In this document: positions 56,895-56,904 of the stretch, piece after piece | Position numbering within the stretch: the stretch's first letter is position 1 | How the letters are laid out: every line of letters starts with the position of its first letter | DNA from: Candidatus Firestoneibacteriota bacterium | Lineage (GTDB): Bacteria > Oederibacteriota > D2-FULL-39-29 | NCBI GenBank assembly: GCA_026388015.1 | Contig: JAPLKO010000064.1 | Location: 1-56,904 of the forward strand | DNA length: 56,904 nt | Reading direction: 5' to 3' | The notes under the pieces: model-generated | What the model was told of the DNA's origin: nothing | What the model saw: only the letters and a program-made list of their open reading frames with translations | Database searches by the model: none | Program-made: the position numbers and the translations under genes

Positions 56895-56904
56895 TTGTTT
56901 TTTT

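Noticed and set aside
1-56904. CRISPR arrays, intact insertion sequences or prophage
   Set aside because: No regularly spaced repeats, transposase, integrase or phage structural gene was recognised.

Overview
The window looks like chromosomal DNA from an uncultivated, anaerobic, diderm bacterium. The outer-membrane evidence is a TonB-dependent receptor, a DUF2490 outer-membrane protein, a secretin and a lipoprotein. The anaerobic evidence is an anaerobic sulfatase-maturating radical SAM enzyme and an indolepyruvate:ferredoxin oxidoreductase. Genes are dense, base composition is roughly 40-45% G+C, and sigma70-type promoters (TTGACA / TATAAT, often with an extended TGn -10) are easy to see. 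I cannot place the phylum from sequence alone.

Layout. 1-7.2 kb, minus strand: the start of tuf behind tRNA-Thr, then larC, a DUF116 protein, apt, a DUF47/pit phosphate transport pair, tsaD, serS and tRNA-Ile2. 7.2-9.6 kb: cpaC, cpaB and a lipoprotein msrB. 9.7-15.6 kb: an extended macromolecular-synthesis operon (rpsU-yqeY-mpg-NIF3-dnaG-rpoD) with one consensus promoter. 15.7-19.4 kb: a class A penicillin-binding protein facing ksgA and cysE. 19.4-24 kb, plus strand: a sulfatase operon with its maturase, two tandem TauE/SafE exporters (the first broken at its midpoint) and the sulfatase. 24-28.7 kb: trpB2, a DMT permease, a PEP-CTERM-like fragment, a URO-D-like protein and a secreted phosphodiesterase. 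28.7-31.4 kb: tRNA-Ser(GGA) with unusual 3' repeats, then proA and proB. 31.5-38.1 kb: clpC-mcsB-mcsA (protein arginine phosphorylation, no ctsR), a DAHP synthase and hisC. 38.2-47.3 kb: an aryl-acid module with iorB, a symporter with a small accessory peptide, a DUF2490 protein, two phenylacetate-CoA ligases each followed by an ACT protein, and convergent iorA. 47.4-53.4 kb: a TonB receptor, a methyltransferase and carB. 53.4-56.9 kb: two tRNA-Ser genes and a large hybrid histidine kinase that may continue past the window edge.

How genes work together. Aminotransferases would make arylpyruvates, IorAB would oxidise them to aryl-acetyl-CoA, and the PaaK-type ligases interconvert aryl acids and CoA esters; the symporter and outer-membrane protein probably move the acids. 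The sulfatase operon joins a signal-less sulfatase to its formylglycine-generating activator and to anion exporters. McsA/McsB/ClpC form the pArg-directed proteolysis route.

The most unusual signals are at the serine tRNA genes. Two of three end inside perfect inverted repeats that include the discriminator and CCA. One is followed by a GC-rich structured segment that ends in a second copy of the tRNA 3' end. One carries an apparent ACT anticodon. Other points of interest are the split exporter, IorA without its ferredoxin domain meeting a frameshifted ACT gene, and several promoters that place transcription starts at the start codon.
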